64,000 nucleotides of DNA from assembly GCA_965153455.1 (NCBI GenBank), contig OZ234499.1, positions 8,738,271 through 8,802,270 of the forward strand. Direction: 5' to 3'. A program made the position numbers and the translations under genes. Under the pieces are notes generated by a model. That model was not told the DNA's origin. It searched no databases and was given only the letters and a program-made list of their open reading frames with translations. Of this stretch, positions 20,924 through 31,830 are shown piece by piece. This DNA is from Sphagnum compactum (Eukaryota; Bryophyta; Sphagnopsida; Sphagnales). Numbering within the stretch: the first letter of the stretch is position 1; each line of letters starts with the position of its first letter.

Positions 20924-21413
20924 TATTGGAAACAACTTGAATACAAGCAAGAAATGCAACACTCAAGGTTCATGAAATGGAACAATTGTATTAACTAAAA
21001 GAAGATTACAAAGGTTGTATGCTTCAAATGCTACAATCATAAAACTATGGCTTGCAACAACTAACAAAGCTTGAAGGTTCTATGTGCACTCAACAACCAT
21101 GAAAGAAAGGAATGAAAGACAACTCAAAACCACTCCATTATATAATATCTCCTAACCCTAAAGTAGCCGCCACTTAACCCTAACCTAGCCGCCACCAAAC
21201 CCTAACCCTAGCCGCCGCCTAACCCTAGCCGCCACCAAACCCTAAACCTAGCCGCCGCCTAACCCTAACCCTAGCCGCCGCCAAACCCTAAGTAGTCTCC
21301 ACTTCTAAACCCTAACCTAACAACTACAAGGATGTGTATACTATTCATCCTTTTGATGAATGTTTAACACATTCATCAACATTGGGAATTAGAAACGAAT
21401 AGTATTTCTAACA
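20924..21413 (-). repeat. TB-family LTR, 5' LTR of element B
   Basis: Plus strand TATTGGAAAC to TTCTAACA, 490 bp. It belongs to the class with GACAACTCAAAACCACTCC and ATTATATAATATC, the same class as the LTRs of D and the 5' LTR of J. Right flank is GGTAC, inside pol sequence of element C. Confidence 0.9.
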
Positions 21414-22540
21414 GGTACAAGTTCTTGTCCCTTTGTGCTTGCGCCACAACAACTCCTCGAGCCTCGTTGACCTTGCAACCATCCTTGTCAAACTCCACTT
21501 TGAAACCTTCCGAAATGAGTTTCCTCACCGAAATGAGATTATTCTTCATTTTTGGAACATGAAGAACTTGGGTGATGGTTGTGTGTGTCAATTGGCCTCC
21601 CACTTGCAATGTGGCTTTGATGCTCCCCTTGCCAATGGCCTCCAAAACGGTGTCGTCGCCCATGAACACCCTCCTTGGGGAAATGCGCTCGTACGTGGTA
21701 AACCATTCTTGTTCGAATGTCATGTGTTCTGTTGCACCCGAATGGACAATCCAATCATACGCGGTATGATCATTGGCACTCAATGCCGTAACAAACATTT
21801 GTTCGTGATCTTCACAAGCTTGATTAACTTTTTCTTTTTTATCATTTTTCTTCTTCAAACAATTTCTCACAAAATGTCCGGGTTTCTTACAATAAAAGCA
21901 AAGCTTCTCATTTGGCTTGTGAGTTTTGTTCACTAATGCGGTAGTCTCGGAATTCTCACATTCTTTTCTTTTGGACACTTCGTGAAGCAACCTTGCTACA
22001 ACGAATTGAAGGTCTACATCTTTCGTGGACATGGACTCCAAGCTTGTGACTAAGTTATCAAAGGATGGAGGAAGGCTCATGAGGTACTATCATGTAAACA
22101 TCTTCATCCGTAATGTTCACCTCGATGGAACGTAGTGGGTCCGCAAGGGCTTTCACCTTGTTGATGTGCACAAGCATGTCATCTCCTTCTTGCATTTTGA
22201 TGGTGAAGAATCTCCTTCGAAGGAACAACTTGTTGCCAATGGTCTTAGCTTCATGCACACCACAAAGAGCCTCCCACGCACTTCTCACATTGTCACAATA
22301 TTGAATGTGTGCAAGTTGGGCATCCGTGAGATGTTCGCAAAGCAATGCAAAAGCCTTGGTCTCTTTTTCGTTGTAATCGGCCCTTGCAACTTCTTCACTT
22401 GGCAAGGTGGCACTCCCATCAACAAATTTCCAAAGCCCATGTTTGGAAAGCATCATGCGCATTTTGAACTTCCAAAGGTGAAAGTTGCCACCATCAAACT
22501 TCTCCATGACTTTCAAGGACTCCATTTGAAAAGAAGACAT
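21414..22540 (-). pseudogene. Copia gag-protease, frameshifted and truncated (C)
   Basis: Starts at ATG 22540 (MSSFQMESL). The frame breaks near 22,085, where GAGGTACTATCATG replaces GAGGAGTACCATG (small indels), and continues in another frame (22080-21414). It has the zinc knuckle CFYCKKPGHFVRNC and a protease with WIVHSGATEHM, so the catalytic D of DSGA is H and the protease should be dead. It ends at RDKNLYLL, before the integrase zinc domain, exactly at an LTR end of B. Confidence 0.9.
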
Positions 22541-23304
22541 TTTGAACACAAATGCTACAACAAACACTCTCAAACTTGAAAGTTGAAGTTTTGAACAACT
22601 AAAAGAACTATCTTCCAAACACTTTCACTTGGAAAACCTTGATACTTTCAAAAACAAGTTTTTCACACTTGAAAAACTTACAACACCTTGAAGAAATCTC
22701 TTCCACACCTCTCACTCACTTGTAAGACTATTCTCTTTGCAACGTTGCAAACTAAAAGCCTTCCCTCAAAAGGATTCTCCCTTTCTATGTTGTACAAGCA
22801 AACACTTTCAAAAAACTTAAACGAAACAAGTTTCCTAAAAACCTTACAAGAAACATGAAAAACTTCTCTTACCCCTCAAACTTCAATGTTGGAAACCTCA
22901 AAAACTTGAAGAACTCTCTTTCACACTTTTGAACTTCAAACTTGAAACCTAAAGACTTGAAGAACACTCTTCCACACTTAAGAACTTACAACACTTTGAA
23001 GAAGTCTCTTTCACACCTCCCACTCACTTGGAAAAGTTGCAAGCTCCTTGTATGCCACCACTTGGAAATGAACTCTCTCTCCCTTTGCAAACTAAGAACC
23101 TTGTCTCAAAAGGATTCTCTCCTTTTTCCTATGCAATACAAGCTCAAACCTTTCACTACTTCTTGTTCTAACACAATGTCCTTTCTCTTGCTTGGTGTGG
23201 GCCCATAACCTATTGGAAACAACTTGAAAACAAGCAAGAAGTGCAACACTCAAGGTTCATGAAATGGAACAATTGTATTAACTAAAAGAAGATTACAAAG
23301 GTTG
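22541..23304 (-). mobile_element. Leader, primer site and LTR stub of element C
   Basis: Leader 22541-23197; primer site complement TGGGCCCATAACC at 23198-23210; then only the last 94 bp of the 5' LTR (23211-23304). There the + strand LTR of J begins (TGTTAG at 23305). Confidence 0.85.
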
Positions 23305-23794
23305 TGTTAGAAATACTATTCGTTTCTAATTCCCAATGTTGATGAATGTGTTAAACATTCATCAAAAGGATGAATAGTATACACATCCTTGTAGTTGTTA
23401 GGTTAGGGTTTAGAAGTGGAGACTACTTAGGGTTTGGCGGCGACTAGGGTTAGGGTTAGGCGGCAGCTAGGTTTAGGGTTTGGTGTCGGCTACGGTTAGG
23501 CGGCGGCTAGGGTTAGGGTTTGGTGGCGGCTAGGTTAGGGTTAAGTGGCGGCTACTTTAGGGTTAGGAGATATTATATAATGGAGTGGTTTTGAGTTGTC
23601 TTTCATTCTTTCCTTTCATGGTTGTTGAGTGCACATAGAACATTCAAGCTTTGTTAGTTGTTGCAAGCCATAGTTTTATGATTGTAGCATTTGAAGCATA
23701 CAACCTTTGTAATCTTCTTTTAGTTAATACAATTGTTCCATTTCATGAACCTTGAGTGTTGCATTTCTTGCTTGTTTTCAAGTTGTTTCCAATA
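23305..23794 (+). repeat. TB-family LTR, 5' LTR of element J
   Basis: TGTTAGAAATACTATTCG to GTTTCCAATA, primer site at 23795-23807. It is in the ATATTATATAATGGAG / GAGTTGTC class, unlike J's 3' LTR, which has GATAGTATATAATGG / GAATTGTC and GGTCAGGGTTAAATGG. Confidence 0.9.
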
Positions 23795-24464
23795 GGTTAT
23801 GGGCCCACACCAAGCAAGAGAAAGGACATTGTGTTAGAACAAGAAGTAGTGAAAGGTTTGAGCTTGTATTGCATAGGAAAAAGGAGAGAATCCTTTTGAG
23901 ACAAGGTTCTTAGTTTGCAAAGGGAGAGAGAGTTCATTTCCAAGTGGTGGCATACAAGGAGCTTGCAACTTTTCCAAGTGAGTGGGAGGTGTGAAAGAGA
24001 CTTCTTCAAAGTGTTGTAAGTTGTTAAGTGTGAAAGAGTGTTCTTCAAGTCTTTAGGTTTCAAGTTTGAAGTTCAAAAGTGTGAAAGAGAGCTCTTCAAG
24101 TTTTTGAGGTTTCCAACATTGAAGTTTGAGGGGTAAGAGAAGTTTTTCAAGTTTCTTGTAAGGTTTTTAGGAAACTTGTTTCGTTTAAGTTTTTTGAAAG
24201 TGTTTGTTTGTACAACATAGAAAGGGAGAATCCTTTTGAGGGAAGGCTTTTAGTTTGCAACGTTGCAAAGAGAATAGTCTTACAAGTGAGTGAGAGGTGT
24301 GGAAGAGATTTCTTCAAGGTGTTGTAAGTTTTTCAAGTGTGAAAAACTTGTTTTTGAAAGTATCAAGGTTTTCCAAGTGAAAGTGTTTGGAAGATAGTTC
24401 TTTTAGTTGTTGAAAACTTCAACTTTCAAGTTTGAGAGTGTTTGTTGTAGCATTTGTGTTCAAA

Positions 24465-27400
24465 ATGTCTTCTTTTCAAATGGAGTCCTTGAAAGTCATG
24501 GAGAAGTTTGATGGTGGCAACTTTCACCTTTGGAAGTTCAAAATGCGCATGATGCTTTCCAAACATGGGCTTTGGAAATTTGTTGATGGGAGTGCCACCT
24601 TGCCAAGTGAAGAAGTTGCAAGGGCCGATTACAACGAAAAAGAGACCAAGGCTTTTGCATTGCTTTGCGAACATCTCACGGATGCCCAACTTGCACACAT
24701 TCAATATTGTGACAATGTGAGAAGTGCGTGGGAGGCTCTTTGTGGTGTGCATGAAGCTAAGACCATTGGCAACAAGTTGTTCCTTCGAAGGAGATTCCTC
24801 ACCATCAAAATGCAAGAAGGAGATGACATGCTTGTGCACATCAACACGGTGAAAGCCCTTGCGGACCCACTACGTTCCATCAAGGTGAACATTACGGATG
24901 AAGATGTTTACATGGTACTCCTCATGAGCCTTCCTCCATCCTTTGATAACTTAGTCACAAGCTTGGAGTCCATGTCCACGAAAGATGTAGACCTTCAATT
25001 CGTTGTAGCAAGGTTGCTTCACGAAGTGTCCAAAAGAAAAGAATGTGAGAATTCCGAGACTACCGCATTAGTGAACAAAACTCACAAGCCAAATGAGAAG
25101 CTTTGCTTTTATTGTAAGAAACCCGGACATTTTGTGAGAAATTGTTTGAAGAAGAAAAATGATAAGAAAGAAAGAGTTAATCAAGCTTGTGAAGATCACG
25201 AACAAATGTTTGTTGCGGCATTGAGTGCCAATGATCATACCGCGTATGATTGGATTGTCCATTCGGGTGCAACGCAACACATGACATTCGAACAAGAATG
25301 GTTTACCACGTACGAGCGCATTTCCCCAAGGAGGGTGTTCATGGGCGATGACACCGTTTTGAAGGCCATTGGCAAGGGGAGCATCAAAGCCACATTGCAA
25401 GTGGGAGGCCAATTGACACACACAACCATCACCCAAGTTCTTCATGTTCCAAAAATGAAGAATAATCTCATTTCGGTGAGCAAACTCATTTCGGAAGGTT
25501 TCAAAGTGGAGTTTGACAAGGATGGTTGTAAGGTCAACGACGCTCGAGGAGTTGTTGTGGCACAAGCACGAAGGGACAAGAACTTGTACCTTCTTAATGT
25601 GAAGGTGCGTAAGGACATGGCACACATTGCAAATTCTTTGGAGGAAAGTGCGATTCTTTGGCATGAAAGACTTGGCCATCTCAACATGGCAAGCCTTAAG
25701 GAGTTAGATGCCATGGTGGATGGCATGAATTTGAAAGAAGTGCCGTTGCATCACATTTGTGAAGGATGCGTCAAAGGCAAACATCAAAGAACATCATTTC
25801 CCAAGGACGGAGCAACGAGGGCTTCACAACTTTTGGAGATTGTGCACACCGATGTGTGCGGGCCAATGAAGACTACATCCCATGGTGGAGCGCGATACTT
25901 TCTCACTTTCATTGACGATTTCTCAAGGAAAACTCATGTCTATCTTTTGAAGGCCAAAGGAGAAGCGTTTGAAAAGTTCAAACAATACAAGGCCTTGGTG
26001 GAGAACGAAATTGGTCACAAAATCAAGGTGCTGCGTTCCGACAACGGAGGAGAATTTGTGTCTAAAAAATTTGACGCATTTCTTGCGGAATGTGGAATTC
26101 AACGACAAACAAGTGCGCCCTATTCCCCACAACAAAACGGTGTTGCGGAACGTGCCAATAGAACCATCATGGAATGTGCAAGAAGCATGATTTTCGCACA
26201 AGGGTTGGAACTTGAATTTTGGGGCGAAGCGGTGAACACGGCGGTGTACATCAAAAATCGATGTCCAACCAAGGCTCTTGATTCCAAGACCCCTCAAGAA
26301 GCGTGGAGTGGTAGGAAACCCGATGTGTCCCATTTGAGAGTTTTTGGTTGTAAAGCCTTTGCACATGTCCCCGATGAGAAGAGGACCAAATTAGACTCCA
26401 AGTCCATGCCTTGTGTGTTTTTAGGATATTACGAAGGCACCAAAGCACGCTTGATGTGTGTGAAAACCAAGAGAATCATCAAAAGTAGAGATGTTGTGTT
26501 CATTGAAAGGTCAAAGGAAATACGTGGTATACCTCATCTTGAGAAAGAAGAAAATGTAGTTGTGCATGAAGAAGTTGAAGGAGAAGAACCATTGGCCTTT
26601 AGTCAAGATAGACCTTTGAGTGAAACAAGAATGGAAGGTGTGCAAAGTGAATCCACACCAAGTTCTTCATCGGAAGAGGAATTTGTTGTTTCCAATGACA
26701 ACCCATCTTGTGAACCTTCACAAGATATTGCGAGGGAAAGACCTCAAAGGCAACGAAGGGAATGGCCTCGGGATTGGTGCATTGCTACCAAAGAGGTGGA
26801 GGACGCCACCGTTGCATTTTTGGAGGAGCCCCAAAATATTCAAGAAGCATTGACATGTGAAAATTCCAAGGAGTGGGAGTGTGCGATGCGAGAAGAATAT
26901 GATTCCCTCAAGACAAACAACACATGGACTTTGGTACCACTTCCCGCCGGTAGGAAACGCGTTTCTTGCAAATGGGTGTTCAAAATCAAACAAGGCGCAA
27001 ATGGGGAAGTGGAACGCTACAAGGCTAGATTAGTAGCAAGAGGTTTTACTCAAACCTACGGAGTGGATTACAACGAAACTTTTGCGCCGGTCGCAAAATT
27101 TGCATCTATTCGTTGTATTCTTGCATTGGCGGCCTTGAAAGACATGGAGATCCATCAAATGGACGTGAAAACCGCATTTCTCAATGGCGAGCTTGAAGAG
27201 GAGATTTACATGGAGCAACCTCAAGGGTTCGTGCACCAAGGAGGTGAACATCTCGTGTGTAAGCTTCACAAGTCCTTGTATGGTTTGAAACAATCTCCGA
27301 GGGCATGGAATCAAAAGTTAGATGCGTTTCTCAAGAGCATTGAATTTATCAAGAGTGAGGCGGATCCTAGTGTGTACGTTGCACAAGTGGGAGATGTGAA

Positions 27401-28335
27401 GTTTTTCATTGTGGTCTATGTGGACGACCTCATTTTGGTGTGCAACGATCAAAACAAACTTTTGCAAATCAAAGAGGAATTGAGTCAAAAGTTTGAAATG
27501 AAGGACCTCGGGGAGTTGCATTTCTTTTTGGGGATGGAGGTGGAAAGGAATCGTGATGAAAGACTCCTACGCATCAACCAAATCAAATACCTCAAGGAAA
27601 TATTGAAGCGGTTTCGAATGGAAGAATGTAAGCCCATTGGAGTTCCATTGGATCCCAAGGTGAAGTTACAAAGGAATGTGAATGGAAATGATGAATCAAA
27701 GGGATTTCCATATCAACAAGCGGTTGGGTCTTTGATGTATGCCATGTTGTGCACACGACCCGACTTGGCATACCCAATAAGCGTGTTGAGTCAACACATG
27801 GCGAACCCTAACATGGAGCATTGGATGGCCGTCAAACGAATCTTTCGATATTTGCAAGGTACATTGCAAATGAAATTACAATTTGGTGGAACACCATCCA
27901 AGGAAGTTCTTGGATATTGTGATGCGGATTGGGGTGGTGATCTTGAAGATAGGAGGAAGTTCTTGGAGTAGCAAACGACAACCCACAATAGCATTGTCCA
28001 CCACGGAGGCGGAATACATGGCGAACACGCAAGCCACAAAAGAAGCCGTATGGATAACAAAATTGATGATGGATTTAGGATACATGGAGGAGAAGAAAAT
28101 GATGGTGATTCGATGCGACAATCAAGGTGCGATATCATTGACCAAGAATCCCACTCACCATGCACGAACAAAACACATTGATGTACAACATCATTTTGTT
28201 CGAGAACGAGTTGAAAATGGAGAAGTTGGATTTGAATATTGTCCAACCGAACACATGGTGGCGGATGTCCTTACTAAGGCATTATCTAAAGAACGACATC
28301 ATAAGTTGATGTTGTTCGGATTAGAAATTTCATAG
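24465..28335 (+). pseudogene. Copia gag-pol, nearly complete, deletion in RNase H (J)
   Basis: ATG 24465 opens a frame of about 1168 codons through gag, zinc knuckle, protease, integrase and RT (YVDD). The frame stops at 27969-27971, just after GDLEDRR. A deletion of about 40 bp removes the [14 protein letters not shown] segment of RNase H and shifts the frame; RNase H resumes in another frame to 28335. The protease motif reads WIVHSGATQHM (D changed to H), as in C and D, which should inactivate it. J therefore looks complete by structure (both LTRs, primer site, polypurine tract) but not autonomous. Confidence 0.92.
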
Positions 28336-28343
28336 AGTGGGAG

Positions 28344-28833
28344 TGTTAGAAATACTATTCGTTTCTAATTCCCAATGTTGATGAATGTGTTAAACATTCA
28401 TCAAAAGGATGAATAGTATACACATCCTTGTAGTTGTTAGGTTAGTGTTTAGAAGTGGAGACTACTTAGGGTTTGGCGGCGGCTACGGTTAGGGTTAGGC
28501 GGCGGCTAGGTTTAGGGTTTGGTGGCGGCTAGGGTTAGGCGGCGGCTAGGGTTAGGGTTTGGTGGCGGCTAGGTCAGGGTTAAATGGCGGCTACTTCAGG
28601 GTTAGGAGATAGTATATAATGGAGTGGTTTTGAATTGTCTTTCATTCTTGCCTTTCATGGTTGTTGAGTGCACATAGAACCTTCAAGCTTTGTTAGTTGT
28701 TGCAAGCCATAGTTTTATGATTGTAGCATTTGAAGCATACAACCTTTGTAATCTTCTTTTAGTTAATACAATTGTTCCATTTCATGAACCTTGAATGTTG
28801 CATTTCTTGCTTGTTTTCAAGTTGTTTCCAATA
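28344..28833 (+). repeat. TB-family LTR, 3' LTR of element J
   Basis: Follows TAG and the polypurine tract GAGTGGGAG; ends CCAATA at 28833. It shares private variants with A's 5' LTR. Right flank TGATG does not match the left flank GGTTG of the 5' LTR. Confidence 0.9.
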
Positions 28834-30426
28834 TGATGAACCTTAACATGGAGCATTGGATGGCCGTCAAACGAATCTTTCGATATTTGTAAGGTACACT
28901 GCAAATGAAATTACAATTTGGTGGAACACCATCTATGTCGCAACCCTAGCTTTGGGCCCGGGACCAAAGGCAAAGGGGTTATAAGGTTGCGGGTCAAGAG
29001 GAAGCCCGGGAGTTAAACCAAGAGGTTGCTCGGGAGTTAAACCAAGAGGAAGCCCGGGAGCCAAGGCAAGAGAAAGCCCGGGAGTCACATCACACTCCCG
29101 GGAGTGTAAGAAAGTGTGAGGGAGTGTGAGGGAGTGAACACTCACACTCCCAAGGCAACTCCCACTTTGGGGAGATGGAGTCCCGGTGGACTCCCGAAAC
29201 TTCAGAGAGCAATTGCAGGTGTCAAACCTCAATGTCTTGTGGCGTTCTTTATATCATTGGAAAGCTCTTGAAGCGTAGATATCTAAAATGGGCTCGCATA
29301 GCTCATTTGGACATCTGAAACACAAGTTATGGCCAAAAGAAGGATCGGGAGTCGAATTCCCGGGAGTCTGCCAGTTTTGACTCCCGACCACTAAAAGTCG
29401 GGAATCGACCCGAAATACTAGGCTGCAGAGGACGTGCCACATATCGTTGGAAAGCTCTCGACGAGAGCTACAACTTTGCTTCAGACCGCATCGCGATCCG
29501 AGGTCTGCTCGCAAAGTTATGGGGCTCCAAAGTCGCGGGAGTCGCATTTGGCGCGATTTCGGGACTCCCACGCGGGAGTCCCGGGAAAAAATAGCCATTT
29601 GGATGTAGCCTCCGTGGAGAGCTGCAGAGTATACTATAAGGGGGAAGGTGGTGGCTTCCCCCAAGTCCGGGCCGTGGTGAGTCTTGTGTGTCCGTGTTGC
29701 CCGTGGCTCTTCCTAGCACCAAAGGTGCTCCAACTATGCACTAACCACTTTGTGTGGGTTGTGTGCAGGCCCGTGTGAGTGAATAAGCTTGTCAATTCTT
29801 CCTAGTCTATCCCGGGACTTCTAGCACACCCCTCTCACCCCCCCTAGTGCTAGAAGTCGGGAGCGTGCTCCAAGTTCCAACTCCTTCCGCATTGCCACAT
29901 ACTTGGACCCTCAAGTGGGTCCACTAGGAACTTGGGAGTGCGTCAATCTAAGGAAGTTCTTGGATATTGTGATGCGGATTGGGGTGGTGATCTTGAAGAT
30001 AGGAGGTCCACCACAGGGTTTGTTTTCATGATTACAGGTGGAGCGATTTCTTGGAGTAGCAAACGACAACCCACAATAGCATTGTCCACCACGGAAGCGA
30101 ACTACATTGTGAACACGCAAGCCACAAAACAAGCCATATGGATAACAAAATTGATGATGGATTTAGGATACATGGAGGAGAAGAAAATGATGGTGATTCG
30201 ATGCGACAATCAAGGTGCGATATCATTGACCAAAAATCCCACTCACCATGCACGAACAAAACACATTGATGTACAACATCATTTTGTTCGAGAACGAGTT
30301 GAAAATGGAGAAGTTCGATTTGAATATTGTCCAACCGAACACATGGTGGCGGATGTCCTTACTAAGGCATTATCTAAAGAACGACATCATAAGTTGATAA
30401 ACATGTTCGGATTAGAAACTTCATAG
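28834..30426 (+). pseudogene. Copia RT/RNase H fragment split by a gypsy LTR (K)
   Basis: 28834-28935 encodes the end of RT (NMEHWMAVKRIFRYL, with one stop). 29951-30426 continues with [23 protein letters not shown] and the normal C-terminus GLETS. The 1,010 bp between them is a gypsy LTR with a five-base duplication. Removing the LTR and one duplication restores the order seen in B. K has no 5' half; it begins at the end of J's 3' LTR. Confidence 0.9.
28936..29945 (+). mobile_element. Solo LTR of a Ty3/gypsy element
   Basis: Starts TGTCGCAACCCTAG, ends GGGAGTGCGTCA, flanked by ATCTA on both sides (28931-28935, 29946-29950). It resembles F's LTR in plan and in shared blocks (CTATAAGGGGGAAGGTGGTG, CACTAAAAGTCGG) but is longer and clearly another family. 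TATA-like ACTATAAGG near 29,634. Confidence 0.92.
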
Positions 30427-30434
30427 AGTGGGAG

Positions 30435-30909
30435 TGTTAGAAATACTAAACCAAACCCTAAACCTAGCCGCCGCCTAACCCTAGCCCTAGCCGCCGCCAA
30501 ACCCTAAGTAGTCTACACTTTTAAACCCTAACCTAACAACTACAAGGATGTGTATATTATTCATCCTTTTGATGAATGTTTAACACATTCATCAACATTG
30601 GGAATTAGAAACGAATAGTATTTCTAACAAGGGTTTGGTGGCGGCTAGGTCAGGGTTAAGTGGCGGCTACTTTAGGGTTAGGAGATAGTATATAATGGAG
30701 TGGTTTTGAATGGTCTTTCATTCTTTCCTTTCATGTTGGTTGAGTGCACATAGAACCTTCAAGCTTTGTTAGTTGTTGCAAGCCATAGTTTTATGATTGT
30801 AGCATTTGAAGCATACAACCTTTGTAATTTTCTTTTAGTTAATACAATTGTTCCATTTCATGAACCTTGAGTGTTGCATTTCTTGCTTGTTTTCAAGTTG
30901 TTTCCAATA
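30435..30909. repeat. TB LTR with internally inverted U3 (K 3' LTR)
   Basis: After K's polypurine tract the LTR starts normally (TGTTAGAAATACTA, 30435-30448). It then runs as minus-strand LTR sequence (about 30449-30629, ending TTCTAACA), then as plus-strand LTR from the telomere-like array onward (30630-30909, ending CCAATA). The U3 start is thus present inverted, with a second short copy of the terminus upstream. Confidence 0.85.
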
Positions 30910-30966
30910 TCGTGGACACTGCAAAGTGTTTCCCAAGCATTTTTGACATTTTCGCAATATTGAATG
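30910..30966 (-). pseudogene. Copia gag fragment, left part of element G
   Basis: Minus strand encodes HIQYCENVKNAWETLCS-type gag. It is continuous in reading order with 48240 onward once the gypsy element F (30967-48239) and one GAATG copy are removed. Its left edge is the end of K's LTR, so the rest of G's pol is missing. Confidence 0.85.
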
Positions 30967-31786
30967 TGTCGCAACCCCACTTTGTCCAAGTGTGGGGGTG
31001 AAGCCCAACACTTGGAAAAGTTGGAGGTTTGGAGTCCTCCGGGACTCCCGAATGTTCAGAGCTCGACAGCAAGGGGCAAAACAACTCGCATTGGGGTGTT
31101 TCTGGTGTCATTGGAAAGGTCTTGAAACGTAGATATCGAAAATGGCCTCGCATTGGCCATTTGGACATCTGAAGCCCAAGTTATGGGCAAAAGAAGGGCC
31201 GGGAGTCAAACTGGCAGTTTGACTCCCGACCACTAAAAGTCGGAAATCGACCCTTTTCCGACGTCGCCTCAGAGAGTGCGACATGGCGTTGGAAAGATCT
31301 CGACGAGGGCTACAACTTTGGTTCAGACCTCGTCGTGATCGGATTTCAAAATCGGGAGTTATGACCGTTCAAAATCCTGGGAGTCCCGCCAGGACAATTT
31401 CGGGACTCCATTTCGGGAGTCCCAACAAAATGTGCCATTTGGATGTAGCCTTCGTGGTGAGCTGCAGAGATAACTATAAGGGGGAAGGTGGTGGCTTCCC
31501 CCAAGTCCGGGCCGTGGTGAGTCAAGTAGTCCAAAGTGCCCGTGACTTGTCCCAACACCCAAGGGTGTTCCCGAATGTGAACTAACCCATTTGTGGTTGG
31601 TTTTGGATGCAGATTCGTGCTTGATCTACTAGTCCATCTTCCTAGTCTAATCCCGGGGCTCCCAACTCGACCCTCTACCCCTTTCTAGAGTTGGAAGTCG
31701 GGAGCGTGCCCCTTTGGTCCCCACTTTCCGCAACTTCACATTGGTGAACCCTCAAGTGGCTTCACCCCGGGACCAAGGAGCGCGTC
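30967..31786 (+). repeat. 5' LTR of gypsy F
   Basis: TGTCGCAACCCCAC to GGAGCGCGTCA, canonical TG..CA ends. Contains TATA-like ACTATAAGG near 31,470. The primer site follows three bases later. Confidence 0.93.
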
Positions 31787-31789
31787 ACG

Positions 31790-31803
31790 TGGTATCAGAG
31801 CTC
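31790..31803 (+). other. Primer binding site of gypsy F
   Basis: TGGTATCAGAGCTC, complementary to the 3' end of initiator tRNA-Met (ending UACCA). The TB copia family in the same window uses a different region of the same tRNA. Confidence 0.9.
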
Positions 31804-31830
31804 AAGGTGAAGCTCAACGACATTTTTGGG

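Noticed and set aside
31346-31558. Open frames inside gypsy LTRs (also 47735-48037 and 29254-29778)
   Set aside because: They appear in both LTRs of F at equal positions, lack known domains and lie across promoter and polyadenylation regions.
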